DNA of 64,000 bases from Echinarachnius parma (GCA_037951105.1 JBAMJV010009772.1:1-64000), one strand, 5' to 3'; positions 49,728 to 55,183 are shown, numbered from the stretch's first letter. The notes: generated from the sequence alone by a model not told the origin. Program-made: numbers and translations.

Positions 49728-50803
49728 CGATGATGACGATGATGACGATGATGACATAGATGATGATGATGACATAGATGATGATGATGAAGAAGATGAC
49801 GTTGCTGACGATGATATGAAGATGATAATGATAATGATGATGAAGGTGGTGGAGATGATGGTGATGATAATGATGATGGTGATGATTATGATGATGGTGG
49901 TGATGATTCCAACTCTTTCCTTGTGGGTACTAAGCACACTAAAATTTCCTTAACATGAAAACAATTCTATGGGATTCCTTATTTCCTCTTTTAAAATACT
50001 TTTTAAAATGTGAAAATATAATTTTGGCTAATTTTGACTCTTGTATTTTCAATTCCTTACTTCCCCCCCCCCCCATCAGTTTGCATACCAAGGGGGCGTT
50101 GTCCAGCTAACGTTCCTTCGTCTGCTCAGCTCCAAGGCATCGCAGACCTTCACATACTCGTGCACCAACAGCGCAGGCTGGTATGATGAGGGCGCCGATA
50201 GCTACGACAGTGCCCTCAGGCTGCTTGGCGCAAACGACGAAGAGTTCACGTTCGATGGACCATACCAACCTAAGGTCCTCAAAGATGAATGCCAGGTAAT
50301 AATTGCTGCAAGTTTCTTTCAAACATGGTTTTTAACTTATATCTGTGACAAGATTGTATACATACAAAAGATTGCACTAGAGGAAAAAAGGTAAACTTTT
50401 AATTTCGAGGCTACACTTCTCCTGCTCCGCATTTCGTTTTGGAATAATTTGTATAATTTACCGCATCAAGCAGAATTATTTGGGAAATCGGAGGTAGATG
50501 ATTGCACAATAACATATAGTGCAGATTTGGTATTTGATACTCATTCACAGGTCATTTGTGTCTCCAATACTTCATAATTAATGTTTATATAGTATTCAAA
50601 TGGTTGTATTTTCGCCTTCCTTTATATTTAATTCTCTATATTTGTCTTCCTTTTAACAGACAAAGCCATCCAGGGGGGAGACAGTCTTAGAGGTGAACAC
50701 ATCCAAGCTGCATCAGCTCCCACTGTCCGACTTTGCGCCGACAGATTTCGGCGAGAGGGGTCAGAAGTTCGGCTACACAGTCGGTCCAGTGTGTTTCAAC
50801 TAA
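690..50803 (+). CDS. Clade B (type V/XI-like) fibrillar procollagen alpha chain, 5'-partial, 59 exons
   Basis: Extracellular fibril-forming procollagen chain, read as 59 GT-AG exons totalling 4867 coding bases (1621 residues plus stop); the signal peptide and start are upstream of the window. Domain order is TSPN, variable region, short interrupted helix, linker, 1011-residue main helix, C-telopeptide/propeptide and COLFI. The TSPN domain, the AMRG helix start, and COLFI motifs [22 protein letters not shown] and VGPVCFN match the vertebrate type V/XI (clade B) family rather than types I-III, which lack TSPN. All exon joins keep frame: helix exons are phase 0, and the only phase-1 joins are at the first visible exon and inside COLFI. 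Four introns contain decayed exon copies (annotated separately). The family is certain; the exact orthologue is not, so no symbol is given. Confidence 0.96.
856..4877. other. Large collagen intron (4.0 kb) carrying repeats
   Basis: No exon seen. It holds a hAT-type MITE at 1884-2068. It also has two roughly 95 bp degenerate direct copies (about 2118-2210 and 2308-2400, sharing the core GGCAAGTTTGAATGAATCAA). A third pair of copies lies at about 3153-3239 and 3395-3480 (both containing GTGAAACGGGTCAAG). There are poly-A and (TA)n patches. The small open frames here have no splice or family support. Confidence 0.6.
1884..2068. mobile_element. hAT-type MITE, copy 1
   Basis: Terminal inverted repeats AGTGGCGTAGC / GCTACGCCACT enclose long G-runs and a core shared with the copy at 40393-40567 (CACCTTATGTATTTCTTTG and a T-rich segment). 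The flanks GTTTAAAT (1876-1883) and GTTTAAAC (2069-2076) match at 7 of 8 positions, as expected for the 8 bp target duplication of hAT transposons. It has no transposase and is non-autonomous. Confidence 0.8.
4878..4991 (+). CDS. Collagen exon 2: end of TSPN domain
   Basis: 114 bp, phase 0 at both ends, acceptor ataccag and donor gtgaga. It encodes [19 protein letters not shown], then EFDPDC and an acidic tail. The G-IQQ strand followed by two cysteines in QC...DPDC is the characteristic end of the TSPN module in clade B procollagens. Together with the cysteine in the preceding exon it supplies the domain's conserved disulfide residues. Confidence 0.93.
5273..5448 (+). pseudogene. Decayed tandem copies of the variable-region exon
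   Basis: 5344-5448 follows a good acceptor (tttttcttccag) and repeats most of the exon at 5515, from GCACCTGT through TATGGATCAG to CAGCAGCTATTCACAAGT. The fifth codon is TAA and indels break the frame. A shorter third copy, TTTCAGCAGCTATTCACAAG, lies at 5273-5292. Only the exon at 5515 is open throughout. Use of the acceptor at 5343 would terminate the protein after four codons. Confidence 0.85.
5515..5688 (+). CDS. Collagen exon 3: variable region of N-propeptide
   Basis: 174 bp (58 codons), phase 0, acceptor ggaataacag and donor gtaact. It encodes a Gly/Ser/Asp/Tyr-rich non-helical segment beginning [14 protein letters not shown] and ending [10 protein letters not shown]. It sits between the TSPN module and the minor helix, which in type V/XI chains is the variable region, alternatively spliced in vertebrate alpha1(XI). 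Here the position is flanked upstream by two decayed copies of itself. Confidence 0.88.
6182..8888 (+). CDS. Collagen exons 4-7: minor triple helix of N-propeptide
   Basis: Four phase-0 exons: 6182-6223 (42 bp), 6792-6830 (39 bp), 7809-7871 (63 bp) and 8814-8888 (75 bp). They encode [27 protein letters not shown], then Gly-X-Y runs starting GYTGPSG and GSPGRDG and ending [10 protein letters not shown]. The helix is broken at ESRVEYYP, as expected for the short COL2-type N-propeptide helix and unlike the main helix. All four have acceptor AG and donors gtaag/gtgag. Confidence 0.9.
6494..6752. mobile_element. Short inverted-repeat element in intron
   Basis: AAATTGTGACCGGCTAAAGC followed by AAAACCCGGCACTT at the left is matched in inverted orientation by AAGTGCCGGGTTTTGCTATAGCCTGTCACAATT at the right, a terminal inverted repeat of about 33 bp with a few mismatches around roughly 190 bp of unique DNA. 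It is MITE-like, with no coding capacity. Confidence 0.65.
6959..7499. mobile_element. TTAA-flanked MITE, copy A1
   Basis: Starts TTAAAGGGGTAGT and ends ACTACCCCTTTAA. The internal part (GAGATAATGAAAAACTGAGT, AATGACAGAATAAACTTTAT, GAACGG/CTGAAATATC) recurs in the copy at about 60641-61151. TTAA at both ends fits the target duplication of piggyBac-like elements. It is non-autonomous. Confidence 0.65.
9453..9530 (+). pseudogene. Partial upstream duplicate of the linker (NC2) exon start
   Basis: The segment from GAAAGTGTTTCTA through TGTTTTTCTTGGTT and GCAGTGATGTC matches 9894-9970, which holds the acceptor and first codons of the exon at 9941, offset by 441 bp. The copy has an AG at 9501-9502 and stays open to 9697, but homology ends after about AVMSV and no good donor follows. 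It is an acceptor-plus-exon-start duplication rather than a usable second exon. Confidence 0.65.
9941..10042 (+). CDS. Collagen exon 8: linker (NC2) before the main helix
   Basis: About 102 bp, non-collagenous: [14 protein letters not shown], then [19 protein letters not shown] before donor gtaaga. The exact acceptor is ambiguous because AG occurs at 9940, 9944 and 9947; only AG at 9939-9940 keeps the phase-0 frame of the previous exon, so 9941 was chosen. It corresponds to the Gln/Ala-rich segment (LLQQA...A-RG) immediately before the main helix in type V/XI chains. Confidence 0.8.
10778..15590 (+). CDS. Collagen exons 9-15: N-terminal main triple helix (residues 1-204)
   Basis: Exons: 10778-10834 (57 bp), 11734-11841 (108), 12357-12464 (108), 12911-12964 (54), 13640-13738 (99), 14456-14554 (99), 15492-15590 (99), all phase 0. 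The first encodes VAMR and then begins the helix with [10 protein letters not shown]. Gly is kept at every third position. Counting G of GER as residue 1, lysines fall at 69 ([10 protein letters not shown]) and 84 (GLPGPKGVY). As I recall, K84 is the N-terminal helical cross-link lysine of type V/XI chains. Introns here hold poly-G/C runs, a (TATC)n run and small repeats. Confidence 0.95.
11887..12025. repeat. Degenerate relative of the hAT MITE core
   Basis: A G-run followed by CAC and TATGTATTTCTTAATTTTTCC resembles the interior of the elements at 1884 and 40393, and a C-rich segment closes it near 12000-12020. Clear terminal repeats and target duplication are not visible, so this is probably an old fragment. 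Confidence 0.4.
12745..12835. repeat. (TATC)n microsatellite
   Basis: Interrupted TCTA/TATC tetranucleotide tract in the intron upstream of the 54 bp exon at 12911. Confidence 0.9.
16300..20935 (+). CDS. Collagen exons 16-22: main triple helix (residues 205-342)
   Basis: Exons: 16300-16344 (45 bp), 17456-17554 (99), 18401-18454 (54), 18917-18970 (54), 19551-19604 (54), 20330-20383 (54), 20882-20935 (54), all phase 0 with every exon starting on a Gly codon. The last encodes [18 protein letters not shown], two histidines and seven Lys/Arg in 18 residues, a candidate polyanion-binding patch. Introns carry one TTAA MITE and two tRNA-derived elements. Confidence 0.95.
16724..17291. mobile_element. 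TTAA-flanked MITE, family B
   Basis: TTAAAGGGGTATTCCGGGC at the left and GGGGTGGAATTCCCCTTTAA at the right form inverted ends with TTAA on both sides; 568 bp, no coding capacity. The interior differs from the copies at 6959 and 24810, so it is a separate subfamily sharing the terminal TTAA-AGGG signature. Confidence 0.65.
18996..19066 (-). mobile_element. tRNA-derived SINE head / tRNA pseudogene
   Basis: Read on the minus strand it contains an A-box-like GAGCTCAGTTGGTAGAG and a B-box GGTTCGAATTG about 40 bases later, the internal Pol III promoter layout of a tRNA. T-stem pairing is poor, so a functional tRNA is unlikely. It lies 25 bases after the donor of the exon at 18917 and resembles the element at 21061. 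Confidence 0.65.
21061..21134 (-). mobile_element. tRNA-Ala-like SINE head / tRNA pseudogene
   Basis: Minus-strand reading shows AAGCTCAGCTGGTAGAGC (A box, D arm pairs GAGC/GCTC), an anticodon arm with loop CTAGCGA (anticodon AGC if folded as a tRNA), and GAGTTCGAATCC (B box). The T stem and acceptor contain mismatches. A tRNA-derived repeat is more likely than an active gene. Confidence 0.65.
21411..21770. repeat. Degenerate relative of the TTAA MITE family C
   Basis: Shares ordered blocks with the elements at 24810 and 56147: ATCTGATATGTCCACTAAG, ATGAGC...ACTCATTGCA, TTTGTACAC, TCTGAACACTT...AAATATCTTTT and ACTAGAGTTGAACAAG. Intact TTAA-AGGG ends are not visible. Confidence 0.55.
22042..26467 (+). 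CDS. Collagen exons 23-29: main triple helix (residues 343-510)
   Basis: Exons: 22042-22140 (99 bp), 22752-22796 (45), 23376-23429 (54), 24101-24154 (54), 24679-24732 (54), 25827-25934 (108), 26378-26467 (90), all phase 0 and uninterrupted Gly-X-Y. The 90 bp exon is equivalent to two fused 45 bp units and uses the donor gtcagt. The 108 bp exon at 25827 is preceded by a duplicated acceptor. Confidence 0.95.
22509..22632. repeat. LINE-like 3' tail with (ATCAA)n
   Basis: AAAGAATTTCCCATCAATTTG, then AATAAA and a short CAAAT/ATCAA tandem tail, resembles truncated 3' ends of CR1/L2-like LINEs in marine invertebrates. No reverse transcriptase is present. A similar (ATTCA)n tail occurs at about 30900-30957. 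Confidence 0.3.
24166..24330. repeat. Dispersed-repeat-like segment (TAGCGCTATTCACATGAGGA)
   Basis: Immediately after the donor of the 24101 exon comes a segment with AGCGCTATTCACATG...AGCGCTGTACACTATT, which looks like a short interspersed element; its tail is A/T-rich. I cannot show a second full copy in this window, so the call rests on general resemblance. Confidence 0.3.
24810..25191. mobile_element. TTAA-flanked MITE, family C copy 1
   Basis: TTAAAGGGATCTAGTTACTT at the left and AATGTTACTAAGTCCCTTTAA at the right are inverted ends with TTAA on both sides. The 382 bp element matches 56147-56542 along its length (ACTTTGTTGA, TCATATGTCC/TGATATGTCC, ACTTTGTACA, GAAAAACCGAAA). Confidence 0.75.
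25549..25826 (+). pseudogene. Tandem 136 bp duplication of acceptor plus exon start (broken)
   Basis: Two extra copies of a unit ending at the exon 28 acceptor. 25691-25720 repeats the first codons of the real exon (GTNGEPGPL) after an identical acceptor TGTTGTATGACACAG, but meets TAG at codon 10. An older remnant (CCTGGTCCTCTATAGGTCCC) starts at 25555. The shared upstream block GGAATTTGTATTCGATTGGG appears at 25638 and 25774. The real exon at 25827 is 136 bp downstream of its copy. Confidence 0.9.
26925..31078 (+). CDS. Collagen exons 30-36: main triple helix (residues 511-672)
   Basis: Exons: 26925-26978 (54 bp), 27466-27519 (54), 28114-28167 (54), 28654-28707 (54), 29300-29407 (108), 30132-30185 (54), 30971-31078 (108), all phase 0 with unbroken Gly-X-Y. 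Donors include the less common gtatgt (27520) and gttagt (28168); the latter is followed 12 bases later by a telomeric repeat. Introns also carry a tRNA-Lys-like SINE and a related fragment. Confidence 0.95.
28180..28218. repeat. Interstitial telomere-type repeat (CTAACC)n
   Basis: About six to seven tandem copies of CTAACC, the complement of TTAGGG, starting 12 bases downstream of the exon ending at 28167. The repeat is nearly perfect, so it is either recent or maintained. Confidence 0.95.
28503..28582. repeat. Fragment of the SINE at 30240
   Basis: GCTGTAAGAAAGGGAAAGT through CAGCATACTCAGTAACTAAT to AAGTCACTCTGTTT is nearly identical to 30363-30433. The tRNA-like head is absent, so this is a 5'-truncated copy. 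Confidence 0.8.
30222..30535 (+). mobile_element. tRNA-Lys-derived SINE with (ATT)n tail
   Basis: The head CTTTTAATACGAGGGTCGTG followed by GGGTTCGATTCCC resembles the anticodon and T arms of tRNA-Lys, including the Pol III B box. A unique body follows (shared with 28503-28582), ending in a (TTA)n tail at about 30497-30532. It lies in the intron after the exon at 30132. The A box is not clearly preserved. Confidence 0.75.
31718..37158 (+). CDS. Collagen exons 37-44: main triple helix (residues 673-834)
   Basis: Exons: 31718-31771 (54 bp), 32250-32303 (54), 32705-32758 (54), 33719-33772 (54), 34809-34916 (108), 35479-35532 (54), 36219-36272 (54), 37105-37158 (54), all phase 0 with unbroken Gly-X-Y. 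The exon at 34809 is preceded by a T-run of about 24 that serves as its polypyrimidine tract. The intron after 33772 holds a pogo-like MITE followed by a 342 bp palindrome. Confidence 0.95.
33196..33560. repeat. Degenerate tandem repeat, ~83 bp unit
   Basis: Three to four copies of a unit containing GGTCTGTCTTCAGGGAAGCA, AGCAGGGATAAGCCAAGAAG and CATTTGTTTGTGGTCTGTC, starting near 33206, 33288, 33368 and 33538; the last two have diverged. Confidence 0.8.
33789..33936. mobile_element. pogo/Tc1-mariner-like MITE
   Basis: CAGTGGAACCTCTTTATGAC at the left and ATAAAGAGGTGTACTG at the right are inverted ends flanked by TA on both sides, the target duplication of Tc1/mariner/pogo elements. The left end recurs at 54418. 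Confidence 0.75.
33974..34315. mobile_element. Near-perfect 342 bp palindrome (foldback element)
   Basis: Two arms of 167 bp (33974-34140 and 34149-34315) are almost perfect reverse complements around an 8-base spacer (CTCATGAC). The outer ends are TACCCAGCTAGCCACC / GGTGGCTAGCTGGGTA. Only a handful of mismatches are visible (for example AACGTCATTTTCCG versus CGGAAAATGACCTT). There is no coding capacity; it is likely a foldback/MITE insertion. Confidence 0.93.
35805..36039. mobile_element. MITE-like inverted-repeat element
   Basis: GCCCGGTCAGATATCAACGG at the left pairs with CCGTTGATATGTGACCGGGC at the right (one mismatch over 20); the 235 bp interior has weaker internal symmetry (CATCACCGGACAAGG and similar). 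Confidence 0.75.
36583..36642. repeat. Short hairpin, ~28 bp arms
   Basis: GCTTTACTTACCTATCTG then TATAAGAATGC pairs with GCATTCTTATACAGATAAGC and AAGTAAAGC around a two-base loop, with a one-base slip. In an intron of about 830 bp; no known motif. Confidence 0.85.
37763..42554 (+). CDS. Collagen exons 45-51: C-terminal main triple helix (residues 835-1002)
   Basis: Exons: 37763-37870 (108 bp), 38530-38583 (54), 39577-39630 (54), 40259-40312 (54), 41043-41150 (108), 41958-42011 (54), 42483-42554 (72), all phase 0. Lysine 924 by my numbering is the last codon of the 40259 exon and sits in GPKGDRGFLG. As I recall, this matches the C-terminal helical cross-link lysine K924 of type V/XI chains. 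The 72 bp exon departs from the usual sizes but remains a multiple of nine. Confidence 0.95.
40393..40567. mobile_element. hAT-type MITE, copy 2
   Basis: CAGTGGCGTAGCGTGGTC at the left and GTAGCTACGCCACTG at the right are inverted ends of a 175 bp element with poly-G/poly-C cores. It is flanked by a perfect 8 bp direct repeat GCCATACC (40385-40392 and 40568-40575), the signature of hAT insertion. It lies 80 bases after a collagen donor and shares its core with 1884-2068. Confidence 0.9.
41155..41640. repeat. Degenerate tandem repeat, ~165 bp unit
   Basis: Three units with the ordered words CCAGTGTTTA/AAGGACTAG, GACTTGTTCTCAAG, CAACTC, TTGCCTTTGTAGGA and GACCTGAATGGAA; each ends near a phrase like ACCATCCT/CACCCT. 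Confidence 0.65.
43502..44260 (+). CDS. Collagen exons 52-53: microexons at the end of the main helix
   Basis: 43502-43519 (18 bp, GSLGAP) and 44240-44260 (21 bp, GPPATAE), both phase 0 with clean acceptors (ttttatag, ttcacag) and donors (gtaag, gtaaa). They finish the main helix (last triplet GPP, residue 1011 by my count) and begin the C-telopeptide. Their tiny size makes them easy to miss in automatic annotation. Confidence 0.88.
44595..45057 (+). CDS. Collagen exon 54: C-telopeptide, furin-type site and start of COLFI
   Basis: 463 bp, entering phase 0 after tgggcag and leaving after the first base of a Gly codon (donor gttggt). It encodes [13 protein letters not shown], a Gly/Ser-rich tract, then [15 protein letters not shown], an acidic Leu-rich segment, [16 protein letters not shown], and [16 protein letters not shown] with FMCHP. 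RRRKR fits a proprotein-convertase site, placed like the RTRR site in the vertebrate alpha1(V) C-propeptide. YVKAMEVLF...L is the coiled-coil-like trimerisation segment. It is noticeably more GC-rich than flanking introns. Confidence 0.95.
45260..45340 (+). pseudogene. Broken duplicate of the second COLFI exon
   Basis: After an acceptor (tcctcccag) the sequence GTATTATTGGTTCAATCCAA and then GATGCTTTCTATGTCTTTTA, ACAACATGACT repeats the exon at 45400 ([17 protein letters not shown]). A base change in length between the two halves shifts the frame, the conserved Cys of FCNMT is Tyr, and no donor follows. It lies 140 bp upstream of the functional exon. Confidence 0.88.
45400..45512 (+). CDS. Collagen exon 55: COLFI domain, second exon
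   Basis: 113 bp; starts in phase 1 (completing Gly) and ends on a codon boundary before gtaagt. It encodes [27 protein letters not shown] and a short acidic tail. It holds cysteines 3-5 of COLFI and a conserved N-glycosylation sequon NMT, matching the CN-TAGG-TC pattern of type V/XI chains. Confidence 0.95.
45513..45790. repeat. Short degenerate tandem repeat (~22-25 bp)
   Basis: About ten irregular copies of a unit like ATTGCAAATGCTAGGTAGACA directly downstream of the 45400 exon. Confidence 0.75.
47187..47216 (+). CDS. Collagen exon 56: 30 bp microexon of COLFI
   Basis: Acceptor tccttacag, ten codons ([10 protein letters not shown]), donor gtatat. It is in frame on both sides and supplies a sequon NLT. 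It sits where vertebrate COLFI has the variable stretch between TCV and the conserved WF region. The donor is weaker than its neighbours, so skipping (which would preserve frame) is possible. Confidence 0.7.
47217..49488. other. AT-rich intron, nothing coding seen
   Basis: 2.3 kb with no Gly-X-Y or COLFI-like frame, scattered AT-rich runs and a G-run near 48850-48868. Confidence 0.6.
49489..49557 (+). CDS. Collagen exon 57: COLFI domain
   Basis: 69 bp, phase 0, acceptor tctaacag and donor gtgaga. It encodes [15 protein letters not shown] then LENLFGKE, aligning with the N-P-G-SWF segment of the type V C-propeptide. Confidence 0.92.
49634..49907. repeat. (GAT)n trinucleotide expansion
   Basis: About 270 bp of ATG/GAT/GAC triplets starting 76 bp downstream of the 49489 exon. 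Read on the plus strand it would be poly-Asp, but there is no acceptor for it and it lies in an intron. Confidence 0.95.
50080..50295 (+). CDS. Collagen exon 58: COLFI core
   Basis: 216 bp, phase 0, after a C-rich acceptor (ccccatcag), donor gtaata. It encodes [30 protein letters not shown], a short acidic loop, [12 protein letters not shown] and LKDEC. It contains cysteines 6 and 7 and the LTFLRLLS strand diagnostic of fibrillar collagen C-propeptides. Confidence 0.97.
50660..50803 (+). CDS. Collagen exon 59: end of COLFI and stop
   Basis: 144 bp including TAA at 50801-50803. It encodes [32 protein letters not shown] and the terminal [10 protein letters not shown], the standard fibrillar collagen C-terminus with cysteine 8. 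Confidence 0.97.
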   Translation, partial: TKPSRGETVLEVNTSKLHQLPLSDFAPTDFGERGQKFGYTVGPVCFN

Positions 50804-52760
50804 AAAATATAGTAGTTTTGTAGCAAAGAACGCGAAGAAAATGATAGCTATAATGACGTGTGCCTTACCAGCGACGCAGGGAACGAGACACAAGAACGAA
50901 AGGAGAAAAAGGGACATCAGCTTATGGCATTTCAGAGGTTTTTTAACAAACAATATGGGGTTATGGCATGTTATGCTATTTTGGATATGGATGCAAAAGA
51001 TCAGAGAGTTTGGTATAGATATTTCGGGATTTTAAAAGGTTTGGATAATTTGGAGAACGAGAAGAGTTAATAAAAAAAAAAAATGGGTAGATTAGCAGCT
51101 GGAAACAGGCACTTCCATTCATCCTTTCATCACAGAGTGCTTGTGTAATTTTGTTTGTATTATTATTATTTTATATAACTGTATCATTTTTCGATAACGT
51201 AGTTTGAAGGATCCATTTATTTTCTGTTGACTGATGATGGTATTAGGGATCCCGAAAGATTGGTGCTATTTTCTTCAAATTTTTTTTTGACAGAAATTTT
51301 TCTAAGACATTTTTTAAAGATGTGAAAATTAGGGTTCCTGAATTATTGGTGCTATTTTCTACATAAAATGACAAGTGTGTCGACTATCTAAGACATATGA
51401 GAACAAAATGTTGTGAATAAAAAACAATATTCTGATATTTTTACACAAAGATTTTTTTACTGGACAAAATTTATGCAAATGTAAGTAGGCGTGTAATAGT
51501 GTTTCTTTTATTTTCAGCTTCATTTTAAAACCGTAGTTGTGTTAGATCGTAGACTATGAGTGTGCTTTGGTCAATGTAGTATATAGTAGATCACATCTTA
51601 ATGCAGCATGCCTATTAGATCCGTGCTATTTCTCTTCGTGTTGTACATTATTCCTGCTGCCATCTACTGTGAATAAGTATCATTATCTGTTTTTCTGTAG
51701 TATTCCTCTTCAAGTAGATAGCAATAATTAAGTAATAACGAGCTAATGTAGACATCATTCAATTTTAAGTCGTATTTCAGGTTATTATACATGTACCTAG
51801 GGGTTAAAGTTATATTTCTATTGTACAGACGTTTATTATGCATGGGGTCGGTCATTAAATTACGCTTTAGTGTTTAGTTGTATGTTACTTTTTATTTTGA
51901 AAAGGCAAAAGAAACCACATAATCATGCAGTATTCGATGTATAGCATTTATTGTTTATATATCAGCCTTCGTTTTGAAAGAATAACTCATGTTTTAGCTG
52001 TAAATCATTCCTTAATAAGCTTCATGCAGTTGCTGCTATACTATGTGTTTTGCATTTGCTTGCAAATAAAAGAAAGTGGATAAAACGGACTTACTTTTCT
52101 ACTGGATATAGTGGGAAGTACTTATCACTACCCTATCAGCGAGTTTTCCATACATGCCACCCTTATGCATATCAGTATTTCAATTATGCCATATCTGTTT
52201 CAAGCTGCAGTACTACCTAGGCATATGGAAATTTGTATTTTAGTTGTAACACAATACATGTCAATAATCTCTACCTCCATTGAATTGACATTTTCAGTTT
52301 AGATTTGCCTATAAAATAATTATACCCTTCAGAAAGTCGAACATTCATGTGAATAATTCTTCAAATTCTTCTAAACTTATGATTTTAGGACCCATTTTCT
52401 TTGAACTGTAATATTTTTATCTTCATTTCATAATAGTTAGGCAAAAGGGGTGGGGGATTAAACTTTCATTTTACTATATTATATTTTTGCTCTTATTTCA
52501 TTTTAACACAGGTTGTGTCAACCACTATAGCAATGTGAGCCAAAAAAGGAATTATTGTGTTTGTTTTTTTGTTTTATTTTTTTTAGTAAATTAGGCAAGA
52601 AAGAGCCATATTATTTTAATTGATTTATGAGGTTAGAACTTTTAGGTTGAAATAATAAAAACAGTGGATAAATTGTGAATAAATTTTGTGACCAATAAAG
52701 GCCTTGGGATTTTTTCAGCCCCTGAATAAAAAGAGAAGTTTCCTAAAAATGTGTTTTCAT
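50804..52760 (+). terminator. Collagen 3'UTR with candidate poly(A) signals
   Basis: AATAAA occurs at 51416-51421, 52065-52070, 52694-52699 and 52725-52730. The last pair is followed by a T/G-rich stretch near 52755, typical of a cleavage region. No further coding signal is seen. Which signal is used cannot be decided from sequence alone. Confidence 0.4.
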
Positions 52761-53261
52761 TGTTTTGTTGTGTTCTACTCTAATGGAAATATATAATGTA
52801 GACAATATTTGTACATGTAGTCATTATAAACAGCATTCAATACCAGTGCTGTAGTCGAGACGGCTTTTGATTTTCTCGTGTCTCGATTCACAAGGTAAAA
52901 CAAATGGGAACACATGCTATTTCTTTGGGGACTCAGACTCGGACTTGCCCTATGGCCGGGTGTAACATGTCAAGCCAGTAAATATGTTATATTTGAGCCG
53001 CATTTCAGTGGCCCGATAGTTCAACTATACTGAGATTTTAAACTAAACGTGTATTACAGAATGAACAAATGCAGTATTGACTTTTTAAGGCAGTGACATG
53101 TTGGAAGAGTTGATGGTTTACAATGAAATTACATATTGGTGCCTTTTCACTTTTGTTTCGGGACATAAATAAAACGATGAAATAAACATTATTTTACTTG
53201 CCTAATCAGACCAGTAGCGAGAACAGTTAGCATGGAATCCTGTTATAAAGAACTTATATAG

Positions 53262-54130
53262 GCCAAGGGGGTGTTTCACAAAGATTCTCAGTTGAAAGCC
53301 ATTCGTAACCTTGGAATGAAAGATATTCTCAGTTGAAAGCCATTCGTAATCTTGGAATGAAAGACTATTCAAGGAAAAAGATGCACATATTTGAGACTTC
53401 ATACATTTCGCATCAAGAATATCACATCGCCTTGATAATAGAAAATAGTATGCTTTTTAACCCACAGTGTATATTGAATTATGAAAGTACACTGTAATGT
53501 ATACATTTTACATAGCATCTGATGAATTCCAATAGTGTTAAGTTCAACCTGGGATCTTTTGTGAAACACCCCCAAGGTTTGTATCATTATGCTCCCAAGG
53601 GAGTTCATAGAGTGCACATTTACTGCTCTTGAAAGTGACTGTGGTGCATATGTATGAATGACGAATGTAACCGGCTCTGGCAAAAAGGGCTCATGTCACT
53701 TGTATATAATAGCACACTTGTATATAATAGCTAGCCAAGGGGTGTTTCACAAAGATTCTCAATTGAAAGCCATTCGTAACCTTGGAATGAAAGACTATAT
53801 ACGAGGAAAAAGATGCACATATTTGAGACCTCGTACATTTCGCATCAAGAATATAACATCTCCTTGATAATAGAAAAAAAGTATGCTTTTTAACCCACAT
53901 TGTATATTGAATTATGAAAGTACACTCTAATGTATACATTCTACATAGCATCTGATGAATTCTAATAATTTTCTAGTTCAACCTAAGATCTTTTGCGAAA
54001 CACCCCAAGGTTTGTATCATTATGCTCCCAAGGGAGTTCATAGAGTGCACATTTACTGCTCTTGAAAGTGATTGTGGTGCATGTGTATGAATGACAAATG
54101 TACCCGGCTCTGGCAAAAAGGGCTCATGTC
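53262..54130. repeat. Tandem duplication of an inverted-repeat element
   Basis: Two direct copies (53262-53697 and 53733-54130) each contain ends GGGTGTTTCACAAAGATTCT and GATCTTTTGTGAAACACCCC (the second copy reads TTTTGCGAAACACCCC), followed by the same 120 bp flank (GTTTGTATCATTATGCTCCC to CTCTGGCAAAAAGGGCTCAT). The first copy also has an internal 50 bp repeat of AGTTGAAAGCCATTCGTAA. Confidence 0.9.
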
Positions 54131-54417
54131 GGCAAAAGTAAAAATGAAGATTTTTAAACTGATCTAAACAGCTCATCATTATCTTTCATTCGATACAGAA
54201 ATCATGATAAATTACAATATTTGGTTTGTTTATGGTTACTTCAGTTCATGCTCACAGCTCACGTGTAGAAAGTAATGTTTTTCATAACCATAAATTATTT
54301 AAAAGCTAATTCTTTCACACAATTGTTTTGAATAGACGAGAGTCTGATATTACCAGAGCTGGTAACAAATACAGGTACATTGTGTTATTATACTTTACAA
54401 GGCCATCTGGGAGAGTG

Positions 54418-54485
54418 CAGTGGAACCTCATTATAACGAGGTCCTTGGGACCAAGAAAATCACCTTGACTCTATATCGGGGCCCC
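54418..54485. mobile_element. pogo-like MITE left end
   Basis: CAGTGGAACCTCATTATAAC through GGTCCTTGGGACCAAGAAAA matches the left end of the element at 33789. The right end is missing and a foldback element adjoins. Confidence 0.6.
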
Positions 54486-54655
54486 ATTGCAGTAAGAATT
54501 GCAATCGAGGGTAAAAGTTGCAATTAGTTGCAAGTCGGGAAATGTGCACATTTGAACCAATCAGATTTGCGCATTTAGTCGTGGCACATGATCTGACTTG
54601 TAATTAATTGCAACTTTTCAATCAATTGCATCTCTTTCAATATTTCAATGGGGCC
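54479..54655. mobile_element. Foldback element, copy 1
   Basis: GGGGCCCCATTGCAGTAAG at the left and TTTCAATGGGGCC at the right enclose inverted blocks such as AAAGTTGCAATTAGTTGCAA / TAATTAATTGCAACTTTTCA. It shares the centre CAATCAGATTTGCGCATTTA with the element at 54786. Confidence 0.75.
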
Positions 54656-54785
54656 ATGTTCACAAATACGGGCATTAGCAGTAAAGCCCTCTGGGAGTAT
54701 AGTACAAAAACTAGAGAGGCAAACTAATAACGATATCTTTACATTATTAGAACCAAATAATGTACGTGTTATAGGTTATATTACG

Positions 54786-54951
54786 CCCAGTTGCAGAAAG
54801 AGACAATCGATTGTATAAGTTACAATTAATTGCAAGTCAGAAAATGTCCGCGTTTCAGGCAATCAGATTTGCGCATTTAGAACACATGATCTGACGTATA
54901 TACAATTAATTGTAACTTACAATCGATTGTATGTCTTTCTGCAACGAGGCC
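54786..54951. mobile_element. Foldback element, copy 2
   Basis: GTTGCAGAAAGAGACAATCG and ATTGTATAAGTTACAATTAA are inverted at the right as TTAATTGTAACTTACAATCG and ATTGTATGTCTTTCTGCAAC. The element is related to, but diverged from, its neighbour at 54479. Confidence 0.85.
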
Positions 54952-55183
54952 CTTGTCTGGAAATGTTTCTTTGCATGTGTGTTTGTTCGTTATATTTTAG
55001 TCATTAAAATGAATACATAAACTACAAATATGACAAGACATTTTGATAGAAATATAAAGTATAAAGTAGCATAACTGAAACGTATATACATTCAATATAA
55101 AATATCATGATTACCGAATGATAAAAGGAAAATGATATACTGACCTGATAACCTATATTTAGCACCACTGTGGTCCAGCTGGG

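Noticed and set aside
49558-49953. Poly-Asp open frame (and poly-Ser on the other strand)
   Set aside because: It is a GAT microsatellite read through after a valid gtgag donor; the next COLFI exon is clear at 50080.
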